The translations under genes were made by a program, and so were the position numbers. Below are positions 56,407 through 64,000 of a DNA stretch of 64,000 nt, piece after piece. Within the stretch, counting starts at the first letter, position 1; each line of letters starts with the position of its first letter. This stretch comes from Nitrosomonas sp. (GTDB taxonomy: Bacteria > Pseudomonadota > Gammaproteobacteria > Burkholderiales > Nitrosomonadaceae), in assembly GCA_016708955.1 (NCBI GenBank), contig JADJES010000002.1:186001-250000 (forward strand), given 5' to 3'. The notes under the pieces were generated by a model that saw only the letters and a program-made list of their open reading frames with translations, ran no database searches and was not told where the DNA came from.

Positions 56407-57189
56407 ATGACTACGATTCGTTCGCCTGCAGTGGCAGGTTTGTTTTACCCCGCTGATGCACGGCAGCTTGAACAAGATGTTCAGCACTTGCTTGCGAAGG
56501 CGGAATTTCATGATACCAAACCCAAAGCATTGATTGTTCCGCATGCGGGGTATGTGTATTCCGGCGCAATTGCTGCGACAGCATATGCCAGCCTGCATTC
56601 TGTTGCAGCAGCAATCCGGCGCGTTGTATTGCTCGGTCCTGCGCATCGTGTTGCTGTGCATGGTTTGGCTTTACCCGGAGTGGATGTTTTTGATACGCCG
56701 CTAGGCAACGTGAAGCTGGATGCCGATTTAGCCAATGCGATTTCCTATTTACCCCAAGTGACAGTCAGTAAGGAGGCGCACGTTCTGGAACACTCCCTGG
56801 AAGTGCAGCTGCCATTTCTGCAAAAGGTTTTGAGCGATTTTACCTTGTTGCCGCTGGCGGTTGGCATGACATCGGCAGAAGCAGTGGCTGAAGTACTGGA
56901 GCAGTTGTGGGGCGGGGATGAGACTTTGATTGTGATCAGTTCGGATCTTTCGCACTATTTGCCGTATGCGACGGCACAGCATGTGGACAGTGCAACGGTT
57001 CAGTCTATAGTGCAGTTACGGCAGCCGATTGACCATGATCAGGCGTGCGGGAGTACAGCCATTAACGGCTTGATCATTGCCGCTCAACAGCATCATCTGA
57101 CACCATATTTGCTGGATCTGAGAAACTCCGGAGATACCGCAGGTTCGCGCGATCAAGTGGTCGGTTATGCGGCGATTGCATTTAACTAA
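56407..57189 (+). CDS. amrB: MEMO1-family protein (AmmeMemoRadiSam protein B)
   Basis: 260 aa from ATG 56407 (ribosome site GGAGAAG; the frame opens at 56362). Family marks: SPAVAGLFYPADARQLEQDV, PKALIVPHAGYVYSGAIAATAY (landmark PHAGYVYSG), EHSLEVQLPFLQ and SSDLSHYLPY, with metal-binding His residues like those of extradiol dioxygenases. With AMMECR1 and radical SAM proteins it makes up the AmmeMemoRadiSam set, whose reaction remains unknown. The other two genes lie beyond an inserted transposase. Confidence 0.9.
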   Translation: MTTIRSPAVAGLFYPADARQLEQDVQHLLAKAEFHDTKPKALIVPHAGYVYSGAIAATAYASLHSVAAAIRRVVLLGPAHRVAVHGLALPGVDVFDTPLGNVKLDADLANAISYLPQVTVSKEAHVLEHSLEVQLPFLQKVLSDFTLLPLAVGMTSAEAVAEVLEQLWGGDETLIVISSDLSHYLPYATAQHVDSATVQSIVQLRQPIDHDQACGSTAINGLIIAAQQHHLTPYLLDLRNSGDTAGSRDQVVGYAAIAFN

Positions 57190-57194
57190 CTAAA

Positions 57195-58850
57195 GTTTCG
57201 GAGTTCAAAAGCCCCATAAAAGCGCGCTTAATTATTTGATTATAATAACAAAAGCGGTCTCACAAAGAGTATAATAATGGATGTCTTGCAAACAGCCAAA
57301 ACAACTCAGGAGACCGCGATGAATCATGGCACAAAAACGATAGAACTTCCAGAATTGACGGCTAATCTATTACGGGGCGAAGGTTGCCTCATTGATAATC
57401 TGTTTGCTGATCTGTGGAAGCACATGGGCATGAAAGCGCGGCTGAATCGAATCGGCTTTCCCAAGCGCTCCGGCACGTCGGCGCATGAGCTGGTGTACTG
57501 CCTGATGATTTGGGTCTGGTTGAAAGTGGACTCGATTGGCATGTGGCGGAGTCATTGAAGACCTTCTCCTGTGCCGAGAAAGATGCCCTGTATGCGGCTT
57601 TGAATCAGGAAGACTGGAACTGGCGTCATCTGCATAGGGATGTCGCGACAAGCGATCCGAGGCGCGAAGACATCGAGCCATATCCGTGCGTTTGTGTTGG
57701 ATGATTCCATTCAGGTGCGCCATGGAAAAAGATGCCTGGCGTATCCAGCCACTTTGACCACATCGGGACGGCACATTATGGGGCAACAGGTTTTGACCCT
57801 GGGCATGAGCGGCACGGAAGGCTTTGTGCCCATCGATAGCGAATTGTTTATCAGCGCAACGAAGGCGCAAGAGCTACATCAACCATTCCGTGATGGCCGC
57901 AGTATCGTTGCAAAACGTTATCGGTGGCGCAAGCCAGACCAAGCCTCAAATGGCTGGAGACATGATCCGCCGGGCGCAACGCGCCGGATCGAGGCGGATT
58001 ACTTGCTGGCAGATGCGTGGTTCGGCACCAAACCGATAATCCGCCTGGCCGACGAGCAACTATTGACATCGATTCTGCGGATGAAGAAGAACACCATGAA
58101 ATATCGGCTAACCGAATGCAAGGGAGGGCAAGCAATCCACCGGGATAGGGATGTGAATACCCTCTACCAGTCCTGCATTCGCTGCCAGTGGCAGAAAATA
58201 CCAAGCAGCCGTATCAGGCGAAGGCACTGGATGTTGAGTTAAATTTGAGTAGCTCGCCAGACGAGGCGGATCAATGGATCAAGGTGCGCCTGCTATTCGT
58301 TCGCGGCATTGCCCAGCCTGAAAAAGCGCAGCCCGGAAAACATGACTGGGCGGTATTCTTGACTACGGACACTAACCTTGAGCCGCATCGCATACTGGAA
58401 CTGTATGCGATGCGCTGGGCGATTGAAGTGTACTTCAAGGAAGCCAAACAATATCTGGCTTTCTCAAAGAGCAAAGCAGTCACTATGCCGCCTATATCGC
58501 CTCTATCCATTTGACCGCCATACGGTTTTGTATGCTGGTGATTGCCAAGTCGAAGCATCAGGCCAGCGGCATCGCGGATGTACGCCAACAGCTCACGGCG
58601 AACGCCACGTCGATCGATTATGCCGCCAGATTGTGGCAAGTCTTTCGGTCTGTAATTGCGGGCGCGATGGACGAAATGAAAATGCTGATCGGTGATACGG
58701 CCTCTCAGATCATGGCAACAATTGAACGTCATGTACAAAGCTTCTTCGTGCAAGCCCTGCAACTTGATGTCAGAACATTGAGGCTGGAAGCCAAGTAAAT
58801 CAGCCTTCCAAGGGTATTCTTGGGTTAAAATGAACTGAAACGTTAGTAAC
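57195..58850 (+). mobile_element. IS4-type insertion between amrB and amrA
   Basis: About 1.6 kb insertion splitting the AmmeMemoRadiSam genes. The edges carry weakly similar ends (GTTTC and AGTTCA on both sides, inverted), so boundaries are approximate. It contains the single, frameshifted transposase below and no cargo. Confidence 0.65.
57319..58798 (+). pseudogene. IS4-family transposase, frameshifted
   Basis: Reads MNHGTKTIELPELTANLLRG from ATG 57319, then breaks repeatedly. Pieces in order: SLKTFSCAEKDALYAALNQED and FVLDDSIQVRHGK (first DDE Asp), an area with several shifts, ADAWFGTKP (second Asp), DEADQWIKVRLLFVRG, and the Y-x2-R-x3-E-x6-K helix LYAMRWAIEVYFKEAKQYL, ending LRLEAK at 58798. 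At least five frame changes. Domain order is complete and only indels are wrong, so a recently dead copy or a sequence with indel errors. Confidence 0.85.
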
Positions 58851-58866
58851 TAATGGGGATAGGCAT

Positions 58867-59460
58867 ATGTCACATGAAAAAAATGAGCAAGGAAAAATTC
58901 TGCTGCAAATTGCACGTACTGCTATATCCCGTGCGTTGCGTGTGTTTAACGTACCTGCAACAGAGGTTGATGAAAATATGGCATGGCTTTATCGGCCGGG
59001 GGCAACATTTGTCACTTTGACGCAATGGGGTGAGCTGCGGGGTTGTATTGGTTCACTGCAAGCTTGCGATCCATTGATTGAAGATGTGAGCAACAATGCG
59101 GTATCGGCTGCCCTGTATGATCCCCGTTTTTCACCCTTGGCGGCCGATGAGTTGGATACAGTTAGTTTGGAGGTGTCACTGCTCTCTGAGTTGCAACCGC
59201 TTGGTTTTACCAGTGAAGCCGATGCTCTGGCGCAATTGCGTCCGGATATTGACGGGGTTGTGTTCGAATATGGACCTTATCGCAGCACATTCTTGCCCCA
59301 GGTATGGGAAAGTTTTCCGCAACCGCAGCAGTTTCTTGCCCGGTTAAAGTCCAAGGCCAGATTGTCTGAGGATTTCTGGGCTGAAGATGTTAAGTTATCC
59401 CGCTATACCGTGAGTAAATGGTGTGAGACTGATTATTCTAAGGAGTATGCTAATGGATGA
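58867..59460 (+). CDS. amrA: AMMECR1 domain protein (AmmeMemoRadiSam protein A)
   Basis: 197-aa AMMECR1-family protein. The core LRGCIGSLQA motif and the surrounding pieces DPRFSPLAADELD and VWESFPQPQQFLARLKSKA mark it. AMMECR1 proteins are likely to handle a ligand or metal in the AmmeMemoRadiSam system. The last eight bases overlap the start of the radical SAM gene, so translation is coupled. Confidence 0.93.
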   Translation: MSHEKNEQGKILLQIARTAISRALRVFNVPATEVDENMAWLYRPGATFVTLTQWGELRGCIGSLQACDPLIEDVSNNAVSAALYDPRFSPLAADELDTVSLEVSLLSELQPLGFTSEADALAQLRPDIDGVVFEYGPYRSTFLPQVWESFPQPQQFLARLKSKARLSEDFWAEDVKLSRYTVSKWCETDYSKEYANG

Positions 59461-60550
59461 GCCGATTAGTGCCGCTGAGCAATATCCAGCAAAATATTGG
59501 CATCAGCTTAGCGATGGCCGGATTCAATGTGATTTGTGTCCGCGCGATTGCAAATTGCATGAGGGGCAGCGTGGCGCTTGTTTCGTCCGGGGCCGTGTTG
59601 GCGATGCGATGGTATTGACGACTTACGGGCGTTCATCCGGGTTTTGTGTCGATCCCATCGAGAAAAAGCCATTAAACCAGTTTTATCCCGGTAGCAGTGT
59701 TTTGTCATTCGGCACTGCGGGTTGTAACCTTGCCTGCAAATTTTGCCAGAACTGGGATATTTCCAAATCACGTAGTTTCGACAAGCTGCTGGATCAAGCC
59801 AGTCCGGAAGCGATTGCGCGCTACGCGGAAAAACAGGGCTGCAAGAGTGTGGCGTTTACTTACAACGATCCGGTGATTTTTGCAGAGTACGCGATGGATG
59901 TGGCGGATGCTTGTCATGCCAGAGACATCAAAACTGTGGCCGTGACGGCGGGTTATATTCATGCGCAACCGCGGCGTGATTTTTTTGCCAAGATGGACGC
60001 CGCAAATGTTGATCTCAAAGCATTTACTGAAGCATTCTATGTCAAGCAAACCGGGTCGCATCTGCAACCCGTGCTGGATACGTTGAAGTATCTCAAGCAC
60101 GAAACCGATGTGTGGTTTGAGTTGACTACTTTATTGATTCCAGGTCTGAATGACTCGAGTCAGGAAATCAGCGCGATGAGCGAGTGGATCGTGAAAGAAC
60201 TGGGTATCGATGTGCCGCTGCATTTCAGCGCCTTCCATCCGGATTACAAACTGAATGATATACCGTCTACACCGGCTGAAACATTGATTCAGGCACGTAA
60301 GATTGCGCTGGAAGCGGGGTTGCAGTATGTGTACACCGGCAATGTGCATAACCTTGAGGGCGATACGACGTACTGTCCGGCATGCGGAGAAGCTGTCATC
60401 GTGCGCGACTGGTATGAAATCAAACAATATCACCTGACTCCGGAGGGGCGTTGTGAAAATTGCAATACTGTGATTGCGGGCCGTTACGGTCAATTTACCA
60501 GCCAGTTCGGCAGACAACGCATCCCGGTCAGGATTGGAGCGGCAGTATGA
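59453..60550 (+). CDS. amrS: AmmeMemoRadiSam radical SAM enzyme
   Basis: 365-aa radical SAM protein related to pyruvate formate-lyase activase. N-terminal Cys-rich part (CDLCPRDC, GACFVRG), the 4Fe-4S motif CNLACKFC (C91, C95, C98), later SAM barrel motifs, and a C-terminal zinc-type pair (CPACGEA; CENCNTV). ATG 59453 has AAGGAG seven bases upstream; other in-frame ATGs (59423, 59447) are worse. Its stop overlaps the next start as ATGA. Substrate unknown; genomic link to AMMECR1 and MEMO1 is strong. Confidence 0.93.
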   Translation: MDEPISAAEQYPAKYWHQLSDGRIQCDLCPRDCKLHEGQRGACFVRGRVGDAMVLTTYGRSSGFCVDPIEKKPLNQFYPGSSVLSFGTAGCNLACKFCQNWDISKSRSFDKLLDQASPEAIARYAEKQGCKSVAFTYNDPVIFAEYAMDVADACHARDIKTVAVTAGYIHAQPRRDFFAKMDAANVDLKAFTEAFYVKQTGSHLQPVLDTLKYLKHETDVWFELTTLLIPGLNDSSQEISAMSEWIVKELGIDVPLHFSAFHPDYKLNDIPSTPAETLIQARKIALEAGLQYVYTGNVHNLEGDTTYCPACGEAVIVRDWYEIKQYHLTPEGRCENCNTVIAGRYGQFTSQFGRQRIPVRIGAAV

Positions 60551-61176
60551 GTACCGTAAAAATTCCAGCCGGTTCCGTTGAACTCAGTGGCGAACTGGTA
60601 TTGCCGTCTTCTGCATCGGCTGTTGTACTGTTTGCACATGGCAGCGGCAGCAGCCGTTTCAGTCCTCGTAATACTTTTGTTGCCGATGTGCTGCAGCAAC
60701 AAGGCATCGGCACGCTGCTATTCGATCTGCTGACACGTGCAGAAGATCAGGATTATGCGATGCGTTTCGATATCGGCCTGCTGACGCGCCGCCTGCTTGC
60801 CGCCACAGCTTGGCTGCAGGCTAACCCGGAAACAAAGGCTTTGCGCATCGGTTATTTTGGTGCCAGCACCGGCGCAGCCGCTGCATTACAGGCCGCAGCA
60901 GAAATGAGGAACGAGATTGCTGCCGTGGTGTCGCGCGGCGGACGCCCTGATCTGGCTGGAGGAGTCGCGCTAAGCCAAGTGATTGCGCCGACGCTGCTTA
61001 TCGTGGGAAGCGAAGATTATGGTGTGATCGAACTGAACGAGCAGGCTTTTGCTTTGATGAAATGTGAGAAAGAACTAATGCTCGTACCTGGTGCAACACA
61101 TTTATTTGAAGAATCGGGTACCTTAGAACAGGCTGCACAGCTTGCAGCCAACTGGTTCTTGAAGTATTTGCAATAA
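60547..61176 (+). CDS. alpha/beta hydrolase (dienelactone hydrolase-like)
   Basis: 209 aa. Start overlaps the amrS stop. Catalytic features: FAHGSGSSR oxyanion loop, nucleophile elbow GYFGASTGAA (Ser), DYGVIE (Asp) and GATHLFEE (His). Often found in small gene sets with AmmeMemoRadiSam or phosphoribosyl genes. No signal peptide, so cytoplasmic. The substrate is unknown. Confidence 0.85.
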   Translation: MSTVKIPAGSVELSGELVLPSSASAVVLFAHGSGSSRFSPRNTFVADVLQQQGIGTLLFDLLTRAEDQDYAMRFDIGLLTRRLLAATAWLQANPETKALRIGYFGASTGAAAALQAAAEMRNEIAAVVSRGGRPDLAGGVALSQVIAPTLLIVGSEDYGVIELNEQAFALMKCEKELMLVPGATHLFEESGTLEQAAQLAANWFLKYLQ

Positions 61177-61556
61177 AGTTGATGTGCTTATTTTATCGTA
61201 TCGTCTTTAATTGCTTTGATATTTTTTTCTATTTTTATTTCAGCCTCAAGCCAACTGCACACAGCCTTGTCGCTTTTCAGCACGGTAATAAGCAATGGTA
61301 GCGACCATTCCCTGATGATCGGTTTTTTTGCGCTAATGATCTGGTTGCCGGTAGATCAATACTCGTCGTATAAAATCAAACTAATTCTTGTAGATCTCAT
61401 TCAATTTGTTATGATGGAAAAAGAAAGTAAAAAGTATCAATTTAAATTCATCACTTTCTGAAACAAGTAACGAATGGAAGAAATGTTTCAAACTGGTTGA
61501 AAATTTGTAGTAGCAGTGGAATTCCTTTTCATTTATCTCATACAAGGAGACTCACA
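61177..61556. other. intergenic region after the hydrolase
   Basis: 380 bases with no supported gene. A hydrophobic frame at 61216-61461 lacks a start and a ribosome site and is not credible. The region probably contains the promoter of the following small exported protein (ribosome site AAGGAG at 61544-61549). Confidence 0.4.
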
Positions 61557-61892
61557 ATGCAATCAAAACTATTTTTCGTAGTTCTGTTTATCTTCACTTT
61601 CCTGACATTCGGTGCAGCAATGGCTGCAGACTCTGCAAACGTAAGTAATGCTGAAGCGAAAGCTAAAACCAGCTTCGATCATATTAAATTAGCTGAGTAT
61701 TATGAAAATGAAGCAAATGCATTGAAGGCAAAAGCAGAAGAACAAAGAAAGTTGCTGGAGGAGTATCAAAATCATAGCGAATACTATGGTCGAGAAGGTC
61801 AAGATTTCGAGTCACACCATGAAGCTTTATTAAGAGATATACAAAAGCGGCAGACGGCAAGGAATGGGAACATGTCAAAGAAAGTTAAGTGA
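61557..61892 (+). CDS. small exported coiled-coil protein
   Basis: 111 aa; signal peptide (LFFVVLFIFTFLTFGAAMA) cleaved before ADSANVS. The mature part is highly charged and helical (KLAEYYENEANALKAKAEEQ, landmark NEANALKAKAEEQRKLLEE) with heptad-like spacing, ending in a basic tail. Family not recognised; resembles small periplasmic proteins in betaproteobacteria that share only the helical pattern. Good ribosome site and clean start make coding likely. Confidence 0.75.
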   Translation: MQSKLFFVVLFIFTFLTFGAAMAADSANVSNAEAKAKTSFDHIKLAEYYENEANALKAKAEEQRKLLEEYQNHSEYYGREGQDFESHHEALLRDIQKRQTARNGNMSKKVK

Positions 61893-62242
61893 CTGATAGT
61901 ATATAATAAGCAATTACAGTCCGATCGAGTCTAGTTGTGGGGTTCCATAATTAAATCTGAGTTCGCTTTCTTTAAGAAGATAGTGGAAATAATTTCTTTG
62001 GAACCCTGCCGAGTTTTCTCAGTGCACATTTAGCTTCATTCAAAAGAGAAGCAAAAGGTAGTCTTGTCGTAACACATAATTGTGCATTTCAGTTCAATGC
62101 ATTGTAATGCGCATAATTATTTGCTAAAAAGCAAATACCAATACCAAACATAATGTTCCACTGATTAGTAAAGCGGTTCTAAAGACAACAAAGAATACTA
62201 TAGAGATTTTCCTTTGTATGTTTTAACTCAGGGCTATTGATA
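61893..62242. other. intergenic region, nothing recognised
   Basis: About 350 bases, AT-rich, no gene, repeat or clear site seen between the convergent small genes. Confidence 0.4.
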
Positions 62243-62536
62243 TTAAGGAGCCCATACAAGCAGTAGAGCACCTAGAACAGATAAAACATATTTGGTATCA
62301 AATGATAGAGATGGGTGGATTGCATCTGTAAAATACCCAGCTACCAGCATTACTACCAGAAGAAAAGTAACCAAAAATAAAGATTTAACTATCTTTTCTT
62401 GAAGAAGATCGGCGAAATTAATAATGCTGCTTTCCATTTCCTTAAGTGATTCTTCTGTTGGGTATTTTCCTTCTTCATGCAATTTTCTAAGATCCCTTGC
62501 CTCTAGATTAATTGCCATGTTGTGAGCTACTGCCAT
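62243..62536 (-). CDS. hypothetical membrane protein
   Basis: 97-aa frame from 62536. The first 45 residues are charged and helical (NLEARDLRKLHEEGKYPTEE); two hydrophobic helices follow (VKSLFLVTFLLVVMLVAGYF and YVLSVLGALLLVWAP). The frame ends abruptly at a hydrophobic stretch, so the gene may be truncated or shifted. No family recognised. Confidence 0.5.
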   Translation of the reverse strand: MAVAHNMAINLEARDLRKLHEEGKYPTEESLKEMESSIINFADLLQEKIVKSLFLVTFLLVVMLVAGYFTDAIHPSLSFDTKYVLSVLGALLLVWAP

Positions 62537-62761
62537 AGATAGTGTCAGCCCGAAAACCCCATTTTTTTGCCAGCAAGCTACCTAAATTTTCAATCATTCC
62601 TGAAAAATGCAATGAGGATATGCATTCAAAAAAGCTTCCGATTGCATTTTTGGAGGCGTAGTACAAAAACTCGATTTTACCCAGCACCAGCCGCTGATTG
62701 CTCGCAATCAGGTACTTTTGGGCGCTAGATGAAAATTTATTTTAGGCTGTTCGCTGGTATC

Positions 62762-64000
62762 TTAAACTTTTCTCTTTCGCTTTGCGCGCACGTTCCACAT
62801 CTTGCTGCCCAGGATGTCACCCATTCGGCGGATGTTCCTGGTGACAATGGCCAGTGCAACATAACGTTTAAAACCATCGATGCCATGGTCTGGGCATTTG
62901 TCTAAACCATGTATCTCTAGTGCGTTGATTGCTGACTCTACCGCCGAGTGTGCGCGACGGGCTTTAACAAATTCTTCGGTTCGTTCTACCGCTTGACGTT
63001 CTTTGCTTAGTTGCCTTTTCTGGGAGCGTGACCTGGTCGAGATGCTGGGTCAATTCAGCTTGGTTGGCGGGTGAATGAAAGCCTTTGTCGAAACTACAGG
63101 CGTTGAGTTTGGGAAAGCGTTTTTTAGCTTCTGCGATCATGGATACTGCAATCTGATCATCGGTTTGTTTTTTCCATCACGTGATGATGCAAGATGAATT
63201 GATGCTGGTCTTCCAGGATGCATACTTTGACACCCAGCTCAACCGGTACGCCTGCCTTACCTTTGCTTATCCATTCGGTGTGCGGCTCAAATAGGAGAAT
63301 ACTTTTTCTTCGTGTGGAATCACTTCACCTTTAATGACACGACGCTCAATTTGATCGATTTGGCGTTCGGCGTGTTTGATGTAGCCTTCAATTTCAATCT
63401 TTTGCAGCAGCTCAGTAGACGCAATCGCGGCCAGTTTGGTTAGGGTGGTCTGAATTTTGTCTAAGTGACTTCTGGCTTGGTCAATAGGCCTGGTGCGCTT
63501 GCGTAACTTGTGCGTCGATTTTGTCTTGTCGTGTTTAGCGACGCTGCGCTTTTTGTTCTGTGCACTACGCATCAGTCGTTTTAATTGGCGCAGGTTGTAG
63601 CTATATTGCCGCCAGTCGCTTAATTGTTGCCTTTCACCCAGTGCGCCGTCAGCGTAATCGCTTTGCGCAGGGCATCCCACAATAAGTTGATGTCCGTTGG
63701 AAAATGCACATCGGTTTCAACAACAAAGGAGTCGCACCGCCCACGCAGGACTCCTTCGCCCTTTTTTAGGAGGGCATGCCCTCCCGCAACTATGATTTGG
63801 TTTATTTTGTCCAGCAGTTCTGGTGTGAGCAGGTTGACGTTCTCCACCAAGGTTTGATACACATATTTCTTGTCTTCATCATACAGATGATGTCCCAACA
63901 TTTCGTAAGGTTTTATGCTGGTTAACCAGTTCGTGAAGACGACCATAATCAGCATTTAAGTCCAGCCGCAATACGCCACAAACCAGTATGCTCCACAGGG
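62762..64000 (-). mobile_element. ISNCY-type insertion sequence, truncated by window edge
   Basis: The transposase gene is read on the minus strand and continues beyond 64000. The 3' end of the element lies somewhere in 62590-62761; no terminal repeat could be fixed without the other end. Confidence 0.6.
62762..64000 (-). pseudogene. ISNCY-family transposase, partial and frameshifted
   Basis: Pieces in family order from 64000 down: LRLDLNADYGRLHELVNQHK in one frame, YVYQTLVENVNLLTPELLDK and VETDVHFPTDINLLWDALRK (landmark ETDVHFPTDINLLWD) in the next, then KLRKRTRPIDQARSHLDKIQ and HEEKVFSYL, and the C-terminal RRAHSAVESAINALEIHGLD and SKMWNVRAKRKRKV, with stop TAA at 62762-62764. At least four frame shifts. 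The first part lies outside the window. Confidence 0.82.

Noticed and set aside
61216..61461. 81-residue hydrophobic frame
   Set aside because: Begins with no plausible start or ribosome site, low-complexity AT-rich codons and no family resemblance.

Overview
The window looks like a chromosome segment of a betaproteobacterial ammonia oxidiser of the Nitrosomonas type. The evidence is a close match to SmbP (the small metal-binding protein described from Nitrosomonas europaea), betaproteobacterial gene orders (gmk-rpoZ-rsh; argS-SPOR-dsbA), and a moderate-GC genome rich in decaying IS elements. The genus call is inference from protein resemblance.

Layout. 0.3-4 kb: a gliding-type (Gld-like) ABC exporter operon. 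4-15 kb: housekeeping genes (mutM, proC, yggT, a DUF167 gene, sixA, rluE, a fatty-acid desaturase, rpmG, rpmB, radC, coaBC, dut, ffh, a CcsA/YpjD-like gene). 15-27.4 kb: a mostly minus-strand block (rsh, rpoZ, gmk, an HDOD protein, msrA, dsbA, a SPOR protein, argS, rlmB, rnr). 27.46-31.1 kb: a degenerate integrated element at the 3' end of tRNA-Leu(CAG), with a broken integrase, an iteron-like array of a GTAGGGCG motif, and just beyond the distal end a relic of a type I methylase (hsdM). 31.8-45.2 kb: a PAS-GGDEF-EAL protein, a small Gdt1-like protein, a PhoPQ-like two-component system with PepSY and His-rich secreted proteins, smbP behind an apparent FNR box, hemH, hrcA, nadK, recN, and a membrane-fused spermidine synthase-like protein. 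45.2-48.3 kb: a decayed amidohydrolase and a deleted IS4-type element.

48.3-54.2 kb holds the most interesting locus: two exported proteins whose predicted mature N-terminus is histidine (one YcnI/DUF1775-like), a TlpA thioredoxin, a DUF4266 lipoprotein ending in a Gly/Cys tail, a 901-residue protein that seems to join a DUF3570 barrel to a second Met/His-rich barrel, and an ApbE flavin transferase. The DUF3570 part carries D-T-W-S-G-A-T, an exact match to the ApbE flavinylation consensus. Together they suggest an envelope copper/flavin redox system. 54.3-61.2 kb holds a secreted lipase, an unrecognised protein, and the AMMECR1-MEMO1-radical SAM set (amrB, amrA, amrS) split by a frameshifted IS4-type element, followed by an overlapping alpha/beta hydrolase. 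The window ends in a broken ISNCY-type transposase.

A striking global feature is that at least six conserved genes (mutM, coaBC, dsbA, the SPOR protein, rlmB, recN) each carry one short frameshift, often next to a short homopolymer. Because coaBC is normally essential, sequencing or assembly indels are the likeliest cause, and the broken mobile genes must be read with that in mind.
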